A DNA stretch of 34,627 nucleotides from Amycolatopsis orientalis DSM 43388. Lineage in GTDB: Bacteria > Actinomycetota > Actinomycetes > Mycobacteriales > Pseudonocardiaceae. The notes beneath the pieces are model-generated. The model did no database searches. It worked only from the letters and a program-made list of their open reading frames with translations, and was not told where the DNA came from. The position numbers were made by a program, and so were the translations under genes. Below, in pieces: positions 1 to 8,304 of the stretch (position 1 is its first letter; every line of letters begins with the position of its first letter). The stretch is taken from the NCBI RefSeq assembly GCF_000411975.1, contig NZ_ASXG01000186.1:1-34627 (forward strand), in the 5' to 3' direction.

Positions 1-46
1 GGAGGTGCTTGTCAAGGCACGCTTTCCCGCCTTGACAAGCACCTCC
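1..46. terminator. Perfect 17-bp stem-loop downstream of the acyl-CoA ligase gene
   Basis: Bases 1-17 are exactly complementary to 30-46, with a 12-nt loop. The structure lies 43 bp beyond the stop codon of the minus-strand ligase gene, so a terminator role is the simplest reading. It has no clear U-tract on the minus-strand side. The stem may continue past the window edge, and the gene on the other side is not visible. Bases 47-89 show nothing else. Confidence 0.55.
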
Positions 47-89
47 GCGCCGTAGTCACAATCGAGCTTCGGGGTGCCCAGCCCCGCCC

Positions 90-1619
90 TCACGACACAT
101 ACTGCTCCCGCAACTTCCGCTTATAAAGCTTCCCATTCGGATCCCGAGGCAACTCCGCCCGATAATCCACCGACTTGGGCAGCTTGAACCGAGCCAGCCG
201 AGTCTCCGCATAGGCAAGCAGCTCGGCCGTCAGCTCCGCAGACCCCTCAACCCCGTCCGCGGGCTGCACCACCGCCTTGATCTCCTCGCCCCAATCCTCG
301 TGCGGCACCCCGAACACGGCCACATCGGCCACCTTCGGATGCATCACCAGCTCGCCCTCGATCTCCGCGGGATAGATGTTCACCCCGCCGGAAATGATCA
401 TGTCGGCCTTGCGGTCGTGCAGGAACAGGTACCCGTCCTCGTCCAGATGCCCGACGTCGCCCAACGTGAACAAGTCCCCGACCCGGGCCTTCTCCGTCTT
501 GGCCTTGTCGCGGTGGTACTCGAACTTCGAGTCGCCCATCTTCATGTACACCGTGCCGGTCTCGCCGGTCGGCACCTCGTTGCCGTCGTCGTCGAGGATC
601 CGGATCGTCGACCCCGGCCACGGCAAGCCCACCGATCCCGGTTTGCGCAGCCAGTCCTCGCCGGAAATCACCGTCCCGCCGCCCTCGGTCGCCGCGTAGT
701 ACTCGGTGACGACCGGCCCCCACCACTCGAGCATCTTCCGCTTGACCTCGAGCGGGCACGGCGCCGCACCGTGAATCATCACGCGCAGCGAACTGAGGTC
801 GTACTTCGCGCGCACGTCGTCCGGCAGCGCCAGCAACCGGCGGAACTGCGTTGGCACCATGTGGCTGTGCGTCACCCGGTGCCGCTCGATCAGCCGCAGC
901 ATTTCCTCGGCGTCCCACCGGTCCATCAGCACCGCGGTGTGGCCGAGCTGCAGGGAAATAGCCACGAAATTGAGCACCGCCGTGTGGTACAGCGGCGACC
1001 CGCACAGGTGCACGTGATCGTCGAACGGCCGCAGGCCGAACACCCCGAAGAACCACGTCGACGCGGCGGGCACCTGATCCGGATCGGCTCCGGTCAGCGG
1101 CCGTTTGACGCCCTTGGGCCGCCCCGTCGTGCCCGACGTGTAGAGCATCGGCGACCCGGCCGTCCGGTTGTCCGGCCGCGCGTCGCCCAGCCCCGCGCCC
1201 AGTTCCTCGACGCGGTGAAAGCCGGGCACGGAGCCGGCCGCGAACCGTGCCGACGCGGGCACCCCGGCCTCGTCGGCCGCGGCGACCGCGACGTTCGCGA
1301 ACCGCTCGTGCGCCAGAAACGCCTTGGCTCCGCTGTCGGAGAGGATGTACGCGACTTCCGGGCCGACGAGATGCCAGTTCACCACCACCACGTACAGCCC
1401 GGTCTGGATCGCCGCGAAGTACGCCGCGACCAGGTCGTCGCCGTTCGGCAGCAGCAGCACCACCGAATCGCCGACGCCGAGGCCCAGCTCGCGCAGCCCC
1501 GAGGCGTATCGGTTGGCCTTCGCGGTCAGTTCTCCGTAGGTGATTTCCCGCCCGTCCGGATCCACCAGCGCCACCCGGGCGGGCTCGGCCGCGGCGATGG
1601 TCCACAGTCCCAGGTCCAT
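90..1619 (-). CDS. Acyl-CoA ligase (FadD-type, ANL superfamily), probable steroid or sterol side-chain ligase
   Basis: The protein is about 509 aa, the usual length for FadD ligases that adenylate a carboxylic acid and then form the CoA thioester. The ATP P-loop YTSGTTGRPKG is near residues 160-170. The YAATEGGGT motif, the GDVGHLDEDGYLFLHDRKAD hinge region and a C-terminal PNGKLYKRKL segment carrying the catalytic lysine are all present. The frame is open to a GTG at 1646, but that start would lie on the KstR-like operator at 1632-1645. ATG 1619, preceded by GGGAG, is therefore preferred. The gene is divergent from the DUF35-ltp4-ltp3 operon and shares that operator, which implies a sterol-derived substrate. 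It does not resemble FadD19 or FadD17 as I remember them, so no symbol is given. Family confidence is high; substrate is inferred. Confidence 0.88.
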   Translation of the reverse strand: MDLGLWTIAAAEPARVALVDPDGREITYGELTAKANRYASGLRELGLGVGDSVVLLLPNGDDLVAAYFAAIQTGLYVVVVNWHLVGPEVAYILSDSGAKAFLAHERFANVAVAAADEAGVPASARFAAGSVPGFHRVEELGAGLGDARPDNRTAGSPMLYTSGTTGRPKGVKRPLTGADPDQVPAASTWFFGVFGLRPFDDHVHLCGSPLYHTAVLNFVAISLQLGHTAVLMDRWDAEEMLRLIERHRVTHSHMVPTQFRRLLALPDDVRAKYDLSSLRVMIHGAAPCPLEVKRKMLEWWGPVVTEYYAATEGGGTVISGEDWLRKPGSVGLPWPGSTIRILDDDGNEVPTGETGTVYMKMGDSKFEYHRDKAKTEKARVGDLFTLGDVGHLDEDGYLFLHDRKADMIISGGVNIYPAEIEGELVMHPKVADVAVFGVPHEDWGEEIKAVVQPADGVEGSAELTAELLAYAETRLARFKLPKSVDYRAELPRDPNGKLYKRKLREQYVS

Positions 1620-1631
1620 AGCTCCCAAATC

Positions 1632-1645
1632 TAGAACGCGTTCCA
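1632..1645. promoter_or_regulatory. KstR-type operator, divergent fadD / DUF35-ltp4-ltp3 promoter
   Basis: TAGAACGCGTTCCA fits the KstR pattern TnnAACnnGTTnnA at every fixed position. It lies 13 bp upstream of the ligase ATG on the minus strand and 55 bp upstream of the GTG chosen for the DUF35 gene. KstR is the TetR-family cholesterol repressor of actinobacteria. Its gene is not in the window. Confidence 0.8.
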
Positions 1646-1700
1646 CATAGACACAACAGGTTCCTTGCCTCGGATTCGAGAACGTGTTTCACTCGGAGCC

Positions 1701-2684
1701 GTGACGGTTTCGGATGCCCCTCTGTCGGCGCCGCTCAACGTCGGCTTCGACTACACCCGTTCCACCGGCCCGGTGCTCGGCCGGTTCGTCAACGCGCTGC
1801 GCGAACGCCGGATCGAAGGCGTGCGCGGCAGCGACGGCCGCGTGCACGTGCCGCCGGTCGAATACGACCCGGCCACCGCGGACCCGTTGACGGAGTTCGT
1901 CCCGGTCGGCTCGGAAGGCGTTGTGGTTTCCTGGTCCTGGTGCGCGGATCCGCTCGACGGCCAGCCGCTGTCGCGTCCGTTCGCCTGGGTGCTGGTGAAA
2001 CTCGACGGCGCGGACACCAGCCTGCTGCACGCCCTCGACGCCGGCTCGCCGGACAATGTCCGCATCGGACAACGCGTCCGCGTGCGGTGGGCGGACGAAA
2101 CAGTCGGCCACATCCGCGACATCGCCTACTTCCTGCCCGCGGACGCGCCGGACACCACGCCCACCGAGGCTCCCCCGCCGGTGGCCGAACGCGAGGAAGG
2201 CGCGCCGGTCAGCGTGATCATCACGCCGGTGCACCTGAAATACCAGCATTCCGCCTCGCCGGAGGAAAGCCGGTACCTGCGCGGCCTCGCCGAAGGCCGG
2301 ATGCTCGGCCAGCGCTGCCCCGAATGCGGCAAGGTCTACATTCCGCCGCGCGGCGCGTGCCCGGTGGACGGCGTACCGACCACCGACGAGGTGGAACTGC
2401 CCGACACCGGCATCGTCACGACGTTCTGCATCGTCAACGTGCCATTCCTCGGACAGCGCATCAAACCGCCGTACGTCGCGGCGTACATCCTGCTCGACGG
2501 GGCCGACATCGCCTTCCTGCATCTGGTGCTCGGCTGCGCCGCCGAGGAAGTCCGGATGGGCATGCGCGTGCGCGCCAGCTGGCGTCCGCGCGAAGAATGG
2601 TGGACGTCGCTGGAGAACATCAGCCACTTCGAACCCACCGGCGAACCGGACGCCGCGTACGAGACCTTCGCCCACCACCTGTGA
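1701..2684 (+). CDS. Tandem DUF35 (OB-fold) protein, Rv3521-like partner of Ltp3/Ltp4
   Basis: The protein is about 327 aa with two DUF35-type OB-fold halves (about residues 10-150 and 180-320). Only the second half carries a rubredoxin-like zinc ribbon. It reads CPEC, then CPVD about ten residues later, so the usual fourth cysteine is an aspartate. DUF35 proteins work as acyl-CoA-binding partners of thiolase-like enzymes; the DUF35 domain of ChsH2 does this for the aldolase Ltp2. Six bases separate its stop from ltp4, and gene order and size match M. tuberculosis Rv3521-Rv3522-Rv3523. GTG 1701 has GGAG just upstream. An ATG at 1665 in the same frame would add 12 residues and has a poorer ribosome site. 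Role as the Ltp3/Ltp4 partner is inferred. Confidence 0.82.
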   Translation: MTVSDAPLSAPLNVGFDYTRSTGPVLGRFVNALRERRIEGVRGSDGRVHVPPVEYDPATADPLTEFVPVGSEGVVVSWSWCADPLDGQPLSRPFAWVLVKLDGADTSLLHALDAGSPDNVRIGQRVRVRWADETVGHIRDIAYFLPADAPDTTPTEAPPPVAEREEGAPVSVIITPVHLKYQHSASPEESRYLRGLAEGRMLGQRCPECGKVYIPPRGACPVDGVPTTDEVELPDTGIVTTFCIVNVPFLGQRIKPPYVAAYILLDGADIAFLHLVLGCAAEEVRMGMRVRASWRPREEWWTSLENISHFEPTGEPDAAYETFAHHL

Positions 2685-2690
2685 GGAACC

Positions 2691-3746
2691 ATGCCTGAAG
2701 TAGCCGTAGCCGGTTTCGCGCAGGCGCCCAACGTCCGCAAGAGCGAGGGCACCACGAACGGCGTGGAAATGCTCGTGCCGATCCTCGCCGAGGCGTTCGC
2801 CGCGACCGGACTGTCCAAACAAGACATCGGATTCTGGTGCTCCGGCTCGTCGGATTACCTCGCCGGACGCGCGTTTTCGTTCATCGCCGCGGTGGACGCG
2901 CTGGGCGCGTTCCCGCCGATCAACGAGTCCCATGTGGAAATGGACGCCGCCTGGGCGCTGTACGAGGCGTGGCTGAAGATCCGCACCGGCGAGGTCGACA
3001 CCGCGCTGGTGTACGGCTTCGGCAAAGCCAGCGCCGGACAGCTCCGCCGCGTCATGGCGATGCAGCTGGACCCGTACCTCGTCACTCCGCTGTGGCCGGA
3101 CTCGCTGGCGATCGCCGGATTGCAGGCCCGGTTGGGTCTTGAAGGCGGGCTGTGGTCCGAAAAGGACTTGGCCGAAGTCGCCGCCCGCTCGCGCGCGGAC
3201 GCGGCGAACAATCCGGCCGCGCAGCTGTCCGGAACCGTGGACGTCGCCGAACTGCTCGACACCCCGTACGTCGCCGATCCCCTTCGCGCACACGACATCG
3301 CACCGGTGACCGACGGTGCGTCGGTGATCATCCTGGCTTCGGAGGAACGAGCCCGCGACCTCGTGGAGCGGCCCGCGATCATCTCCGGCCTGGAGCACCG
3401 GATCGACTCCCCCGTCCTCGGCGCGCGCGACCTCACGCGCTCGCCGTCCACCGCCGCCGCCGCCGCGGCCCGGCTGGACCTCGACGGCGTCGAACTGGCC
3501 GAACTGCACGCGCCGTTCACGCACCAGGAACTCATCCTGCGCCGCGAACTGGATCTCGACGCCCACGTCCGGATCAATCCGTCCGGCGGCGCGCTCACCG
3601 GCAATCCCATGTTCTCCGCCGGTCTCGCCCGCATCGGCGAGGCCGCCGCCCGCATCCACCGCGGCGAGGCGGCCAAGACGCTCGCCCACGCGACCAGCGG
3701 ACCCGCCCTGCAGCAGAACCTCCTCGCCGTGCTGGAGGCACGATGA
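2691..3746 (+). CDS. ltp4: Thiolase-like lipid-transfer protein Ltp4 (steroid side-chain aldolase family)
   Basis: The protein is 351 aa with a thiolase fold of the SCP-x/Ltp type. The N-terminal nucleophile region reads HVEMDAAWALYEAW, with no cysteine where a thiolase has its catalytic one, so ordinary thiolysis is unlikely. A glycine-rich NPSGGALTGNPM loop lies near residues 297-308. Length and position match M. tuberculosis Rv3522 (ltp4). In Rhodococcus, ltp3 and ltp4 are established as needed for degrading C24-branched sterol side chains (sitosterol and campesterol types), as putative aldol-lyases. GAGGA precedes ATG 2691, and the stop overlaps the ltp3 start as ATGA, indicating translational coupling. 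Confidence 0.85.
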   Translation: MPEVAVAGFAQAPNVRKSEGTTNGVEMLVPILAEAFAATGLSKQDIGFWCSGSSDYLAGRAFSFIAAVDALGAFPPINESHVEMDAAWALYEAWLKIRTGEVDTALVYGFGKASAGQLRRVMAMQLDPYLVTPLWPDSLAIAGLQARLGLEGGLWSEKDLAEVAARSRADAANNPAAQLSGTVDVAELLDTPYVADPLRAHDIAPVTDGASVIILASEERARDLVERPAIISGLEHRIDSPVLGARDLTRSPSTAAAAAARLDLDGVELAELHAPFTHQELILRRELDLDAHVRINPSGGALTGNPMFSAGLARIGEAAARIHRGEAAKTLAHATSGPALQQNLLAVLEAR

Positions 3747-4903
3747 CGAAACAGCTCGCCGCGGTGCTCGGGACCGGGCAGACGCACCACCGCGCGAAGC
3801 GCACCGACGTGTCGATGGCCGGTCTGCTCCGCGAAGCGATCGACCGCGCGATGGCGGACGCCCAGGTCGGCTGGGACGACATCGAGGCCGTCGTGATCGG
3901 CAAGGCGCCGGACCTGTTCGAGGGCGTGATGATGCCCGAACTGTTCCTCTCGGACGCGTTGGGCGCGAACGGGAAACCGTTGATTCGCGTGCACACCGCG
4001 GGTTCGGTCGGCGGATCGACCGCGCTGGTCGCCGCTTCCCTCATCCAGTCCGGCGTGCACCGGCGCGTGCTGACGGTGGCGTTCGAGAAGCAGTCCGAGT
4101 CGAACGCGATGTGGGGCCTGTCGATCCTGCCGCCGTTCCAGATGCCGGTCGGCGCCGGGGCCGGTGGCTACTTCGCGCCGCACGTCCGGTCGTACATCCG
4201 CCGTTCTGGCGCACCCGAGCACGTCGGCGCGATCGTGGCGGCGAAGGACCGGCGCAATGGCGCGCTGAATCCGTTCGCGCACTTGCAGCAGGCCGACATC
4301 ACGGTCGAGTCGGTGCAGGCGTCGCAGATGCTGTGGGACCCGATCCGGTACGACGAAACGTGTCCGTCCTCCGACGGCGCCTGCGCGATGGTGCTCGGCG
4401 ACGAAGCCGCCGGGGACGCGGTGCCTGCAGGCGCGGCCTGGATCCACGCGACCGCGATGCGGACCGAGCCCACGACGTTCGCCGGACGAGACCAGGTCAG
4501 CCCGCAAGCCGGGCGGGACGCGGCGGCGGCGCTGTGGCGCGACGCGGGCATCGAGGACCCACTGTCCGAAGTGGACGTCGCGGAAATCTACGTGCCGTTC
4601 TCCTGGTTCGAACCGATGTGGCTGGAAAACCTCGGCTTCGCCGCCGCGGGCGAGGGCTGGAAGATCACCGAGGCCGGGGATACCGCGATCGGCGGACGGC
4701 TGCCAGTGAACCCGTCCGGCGGCGTGCTGTCGTCGAATCCCATTGGCGCGTCCGGGATGCTGCGGTTCTCCGAAGCGGCGAAGCAGGTGATGGGCCGCGC
4801 TGGCGACTACCAGGTGGACGGGGCCCGAGTCGCGCTAGGACACGCTTACGGCGGCGGCTCGCAATACTTCAGCATGTGGGTCGTCGGGTCGGAAAAGCCC
4901 TAG
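3743..4903 (+). CDS. ltp3: Thiolase-like lipid-transfer protein Ltp3 (steroid side-chain aldolase family)
   Basis: The protein is 386 aa with the SCP-x thiolase fold. The nucleophile region reads HTAGSVGGST, again without the thiolase cysteine. NPSGGVLSSNPIGASG and GHAYGGGSQ match C-terminal thiolase-fold loops. ATG 3743 overlaps the ltp4 stop (ATGA); a longer open frame upstream is only antisense-style codon bias over ltp4. It corresponds to M. tuberculosis Rv3523. With ltp4 it is expected to cleave the C24-branched side-chain CoA thioester by retro-aldol chemistry. Its TAG stop overlaps the convergent YihY gene stop at a CTAG (4900-4903). Confidence 0.86.
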   Translation: MTKQLAAVLGTGQTHHRAKRTDVSMAGLLREAIDRAMADAQVGWDDIEAVVIGKAPDLFEGVMMPELFLSDALGANGKPLIRVHTAGSVGGSTALVAASLIQSGVHRRVLTVAFEKQSESNAMWGLSILPPFQMPVGAGAGGYFAPHVRSYIRRSGAPEHVGAIVAAKDRRNGALNPFAHLQQADITVESVQASQMLWDPIRYDETCPSSDGACAMVLGDEAAGDAVPAGAAWIHATAMRTEPTTFAGRDQVSPQAGRDAAAALWRDAGIEDPLSEVDVAEIYVPFSWFEPMWLENLGFAAAGEGWKITEAGDTAIGGRLPVNPSGGVLSSNPIGASGMLRFSEAAKQVMGRAGDYQVDGARVALGHAYGGGSQYFSMWVVGSEKP

Positions 4904-5928
4904 TCCCGCCGCCGCCCGCGCAACGCGAACAGCGTCCCCAGCGCCCCGACCACCGCGCCCAGCAGCGCCGCCTTCCCGCTGTTCTGCTTGGGCGCGATGA
5001 TCGGCCGCAGCTGAGTCGCGGCCGGGGGCTGGATCGGCTTGCGCGGAGCGTCGCGGGCGGTGGCGGTCCAGGCGGTGATGTACACCAGCATCCGCGCGAT
5101 CAGCGAGATGAAGAACAGCAGACCGATCACCGAACCGAACGCCACGCCGGACGGCGATTTGCTGATCAAGTTCAGGTAGAACCCGCCGGCCTGCTTGAGC
5201 AGCTCGAATCCCACCGCCGCGGCGACCGCGCCACGCATCGCGCTGCGCCAGCCGACACGCTCCCGCGGCAGCCGGGTCAGCACCCACAGGAACACCAGCC
5301 AGTCGGCGAGCAGCGCCAGCGGCACCGAGACGAACGACAGCAGATTGTGCCCCCAGCTCGTGTCCGCGACGCCGACCAGCCCGAGCAGCGAGCGGCCGAC
5401 CGCGGTGCCGGACACCGAGATCCCGAACGACACCAGCAGCGCCGCGGCGAGGCCGAGCAGCGCCAGCACGTCCGTCAGGATCGTGCGCAGCAGCGGCCCC
5501 TCGGACCGGTTCTGCCCGTACATCGCGGTGAGCGCGTCCCGCAGCGCGTTCATCCAGTTCCAGCCGGAATAGAGGCCGACGACCAGACCGGCGACCCCGA
5601 CGCCGGTGCGCTGCTCCACGAACCCGGTCAGGATCGACGACACCTGCGCGCCGATCGGACCGGGCAGCGAGCCGGAAATGCCGCGGACCAGCGCGTCGAG
5701 CAGATGCGGCTGCGTCGCGAGCACGAACCCGGCCGCCGACGAGGACAGCATCAGGATCGGCACCAGCGAGAGCAGGCTGAAGTAGGTGATCGACGCGACG
5801 TAGTGATAGCCGCCGTAGTCGATGTACCGGTTGGTGGCGCGCGCGATGTGGTCGAGCCACCGGTACCGGGCACGCGCGCGGGCCCATCTGCTCGGCCCGG
5901 GGGTCTTGCGGGAACGCTTCACGTTCAC
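4900..5928 (-). CDS. YihY/virulence factor BrkB family inner-membrane protein
   Basis: The protein is 342 aa. A basic N-terminus is followed by the family hallmark region YVASITYFSLLSLVPILML (about residues 43-61), then about five further hydrophobic segments and a polar tail with a last hydrophobic stretch before RGRRRD. The NWMNALRDALTAMYG segment (about 123-137) is also typical. The family is widespread, and its molecular function is not settled; early ribonuclease BN assignments were withdrawn. Its stop overlaps that of ltp3 by 4 bp with no room for a terminator. It has no obvious tie to sterol metabolism. Confidence 0.88.
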   Translation of the reverse strand: MNVKRSRKTPGPSRWARARARYRWLDHIARATNRYIDYGGYHYVASITYFSLLSLVPILMLSSSAAGFVLATQPHLLDALVRGISGSLPGPIGAQVSSILTGFVEQRTGVGVAGLVVGLYSGWNWMNALRDALTAMYGQNRSEGPLLRTILTDVLALLGLAAALLVSFGISVSGTAVGRSLLGLVGVADTSWGHNLLSFVSVPLALLADWLVFLWVLTRLPRERVGWRSAMRGAVAAAVGFELLKQAGGFYLNLISKSPSGVAFGSVIGLLFFISLIARMLVYITAWTATARDAPRKPIQPPAATQLRPIIAPKQNSGKAALLGAVVGALGTLFALRGRRRD

Positions 5929-5971
5929 TGTCTACCCAGCGGACCCGCGGTTTGTCGCAAAAGACACGCAT

Positions 5972-6757
5972 TCAGGCCAGTACGACGGGAGCGTGCCCGT
6001 CGTCACGCGGCAGCGGCTCGTCGGTCGTGGCGAAGACGGTCGCGCCGAGGAAGTCGAGTTCGCAGCCCAGCGTCGCGAGGAACGGGGTGTCGGCGGCGTC
6101 GCGGCCGGTCGCGATGCGGAGCATGGTCTGGCGCGGGGCCAACCGGGTGGCGTCGAAGACGTACCAGCGGCCGTCGATGCCCGCTTCGAAGACGGCGTGG
6201 AAGTCCATCGGCTGCAAGCCCGGCGCGTACACCGAGGTGTAGCGCGCGGGTACGTCGACGAGGCGGCACAGCGCGACGCATACGTGCGCGAAGTCGCGAC
6301 AGACTCCTTCGCCGGCGAGGAGCGTGTCGATGGCGTCGTAGGTGGGGCCGCCGGAGCCGACGACGTACGCGAGCCTCTCGTGCACGTGGTCGACGATCGC
6401 TTGCACTCGCGCCCGTGCGCCGGTCAGGTCTCCGATGCCGGGCGGAAGCAGCCCGCCCATCCGGTCCGACGGGCAGTACCGGCTGGGCCGCGTGTACCGC
6501 GCGATGTCGGCGAGCGTGACGGGTTCGGCGTTGCCGCGGTGCAGCACCCGTTCGCCGTGATAGGTGACGCGATGCTCGCCCTCGGCCAGGTCGTAGACCT
6601 CCGCGCGCGTGCCGTGCTCGAACTCGGCGGTGCGCGCGGGACCGGCGTCGGACACGGCGAGTTCGCCGGCGTCCGCGCGCACGGCGGCGACCGAGATCGC
6701 GGCGAGGCCGGGTTTCGTCACCCGGACACCGAATTCCACGTCTACCGTCGTGCGCAC
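5972..6757 (-). CDS. Transglutaminase-like cysteine protease-fold protein
   Basis: The protein is 261 aa and cytosolic, with no signal peptide seen. The transglutaminase-core triad is visible: Cys153 in GVCRDFAH, His187 in MDFHAVFE and Asp202 in VFDATR. The N-terminal ~100 residues form the beta-rich bacterial transglutaminase-like N domain. Such proteins are predicted amidases or proteases, often of unknown substrate. It reads in the same direction as the YihY gene, 43 bp upstream of it, and may be its operon partner. Nothing links it to the steroid genes on either side. Confidence 0.85.
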   Translation of the reverse strand: MRTTVDVEFGVRVTKPGLAAISVAAVRADAGELAVSDAGPARTAEFEHGTRAEVYDLAEGEHRVTYHGERVLHRGNAEPVTLADIARYTRPSRYCPSDRMGGLLPPGIGDLTGARARVQAIVDHVHERLAYVVGSGGPTYDAIDTLLAGEGVCRDFAHVCVALCRLVDVPARYTSVYAPGLQPMDFHAVFEAGIDGRWYVFDATRLAPRQTMLRIATGRDAADTPFLATLGCELDFLGATVFATTDEPLPRDDGHAPVVLA

Positions 6758-6823
6758 GGGGCCATCATGCCGGTGCGCCGCGCTCCTTGCCGACTACGCC
6801 GGAGCCCCGGGCGTTTCGCCTGC

Positions 6824-8050
6824 TCAGGCGTAGCGGACCTGGTAGTGCTTGATTCCGTTGAGCCAGCTGGAACGCAGCCGCTCGGGCGCGGACACCTCGG
6901 CGATGTCCGGCATCACGTCCGCGATCGCGTTGAAGATCAGGTCGATCTCCAGCCGGGCGAGGTTCGCTCCGATGCAGTAGTGCGAACCGGTGCCGCCGAA
7001 GCCGACGTGCGGGTTGTCCTCGCGGAGGATGTCGAATTTGCCGGGCTCGTCGAAGACCTCGGGGTCGAAGTTGGCCGAGCTGTAGAACATCCCGACGCGG
7101 TCGCCCTTGCGGATCTGCGCGCCGCCCAGTTCGGTGTCGCGGGTCGCGGTGCGCTGGAACGCCACGACCGGCGTCGCCCAGCGGACGATCTCGTCCGGCG
7201 CGGTCTTCGGGCGCTGTTCCTTGAAGACGTCCCATTGGTCCGGGTGGTCGAGGAACGCCTTCATGCCGTGCGTGATGGCGTTGCGGGTGGTCTCGTTGCC
7301 CGCGACGGCCAGCAGGATCACGAAGAACCCGAACTCGTCGGAGCCGAGCGATTCGCCGTCGACGTCGGCCTGGACGAGCTTGGTGACGATGTCGTCCATC
7401 GGGCAGCGGCGGCGGTCCTCGGCCATGTTCCAGGCGTAGCCGACGAGTTCCGCCGACGCGGCGATCGGCTCGAGGTCGTACTCCGGGTCGTCGTAGGCGA
7501 CCATCTGGTTGGACCAGTCGAAGAGCTTGAGCCGGTCCTCCTGCGGCACGCCGATCAGTTCGGCGATCGCCTGCAGCGGCAGCTCGCACGCGACGTCGGT
7601 GACGAAGTCGCCGGAGCCCTTCTTCTTGGCCTCGGACACGATCCGCTCGGCGCGGTCGCGCAAGGTGTCCTCGAGCTTCGCGATCGAACGCGGGGTGAAC
7701 CCCTTCGACACGATGCGGCGGAGCTTGGTGTGCTGCGGCGCGTCCATGTTCAGCAGGACGAGCCGGTTGGCGTCGAGGCCCTCGGCGGTCATCTGGTCGT
7801 CGAACCGGATGATCGCGGTCTTTTCCCGCGACGAATAGAGCTCGCTGTCGCGCGAGACCGCCTTGACGTCGGCGTGGCGCGTGACGACCCAGTAGCCGTC
7901 GTCGCCGAAGCCGGCGGTGTTGTGCGGTTGCGGATTCCACCAGACGGGCGCCGTGCGGCGGAGTTCGGCGAACTCCTCCAGGGGCAGCCGACTGGCGTAG
8001 AGGTCCGGATCGGTGAAGTCGAAACCGGCGGGCAAAAGCGGGGCTGCCAC
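6824..8050 (-). CDS. cyp125: Steroid C26 monooxygenase, cytochrome P450 CYP125
   Basis: The protein is 408 aa. The haem loop FGGTGSHYCIGANLAR has Cys359 as thiolate ligand. The I-helix has AVAGNETTRN (about 249-257), and the ExxR pair is Glu287/Arg290 in DEIVRW. The sequence closely resembles M. tuberculosis CYP125A1, which oxidises C26 of cholest-4-en-3-one to start side-chain removal. GTG 8050 is chosen because AGGAGG lies 8 nt upstream. A start at 8134 in the same frame would place the KstR operator (8090-8103) inside the coding region. It is divergent from fadA5, as in M. tuberculosis (Rv3545c/Rv3546). No ferredoxin gene is beside it. Confidence 0.93.
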   Translation of the reverse strand: MAAPLLPAGFDFTDPDLYASRLPLEEFAELRRTAPVWWNPQPHNTAGFGDDGYWVVTRHADVKAVSRDSELYSSREKTAIIRFDDQMTAEGLDANRLVLLNMDAPQHTKLRRIVSKGFTPRSIAKLEDTLRDRAERIVSEAKKKGSGDFVTDVACELPLQAIAELIGVPQEDRLKLFDWSNQMVAYDDPEYDLEPIAASAELVGYAWNMAEDRRRCPMDDIVTKLVQADVDGESLGSDEFGFFVILLAVAGNETTRNAITHGMKAFLDHPDQWDVFKEQRPKTAPDEIVRWATPVVAFQRTATRDTELGGAQIRKGDRVGMFYSSANFDPEVFDEPGKFDILREDNPHVGFGGTGSHYCIGANLARLEIDLIFNAIADVMPDIAEVSAPERLRSSWLNGIKHYQVRYA

Positions 8051-8089
8051 GGCTTGGCCTCCTGCGCGGGATCGGCGGTGATACCCAAC

Positions 8090-8103
8090 TGCAACGCGTT
8101 CTA
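8090..8103. promoter_or_regulatory. KstR-type operator upstream of cyp125
   Basis: TGCAACGCGTTCTA satisfies TnnAACnnGTTnnA at every fixed position. It lies 39 bp upstream of the cyp125 GTG. Confidence 0.78.
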
Positions 8104-8255
8104 TGACCCCAGTAGAGCATACGGTGTTAACCAACGGAACCCACGCGAGTGAAACCTGTTTACTTTACCGTTCCAGAACCAATTCGCGCAGGTGAGCGCT
8201 TGCTCAGGCTCAGGTGATCGACTTCCGCGCTGTCGTGCGCTCGCTTGTCATTAAC

Positions 8256-8269
8256 AGGAACGTGTTCTA
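8256..8269. promoter_or_regulatory. KstR-type operator upstream of fadA5
   Basis: AGGAACGTGTTCTA matches the KstR pattern except for A at the first fixed position. It lies 35 bp upstream of the fadA5 GTG. The cyp125 site is about 166 bp away centre to centre, so each divergent promoter appears to have its own operator. Confidence 0.72.
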
Positions 8270-8304
8270 GTTTTGCCGGTAGGAAGCTTCGGAAGGGGAC
8301 ACTC

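Noticed and set aside
9..38. KstR2 operator in the edge hairpin (CTTGTCAAG)
   Set aside because: The half-sites are in the wrong orientation and spacing for the KstR2 pattern (CAAG then CTTG); better explained as part of the stem-loop.
1689..3689. Long minus-strand open frame opposite the DUF35 and ltp4 genes
   Set aside because: The translation is Arg/Gly/Asp/Ala-rich without domain motifs, as expected opposite GC-biased codons; the plus-strand frames have clear families.
8051..8134. N-terminal extension of CYP125 to a start at 8134
   Set aside because: It would place the KstR operator inside the gene and add 28 residues unlike the family; GTG 8050 has a strong AGGAGG site.
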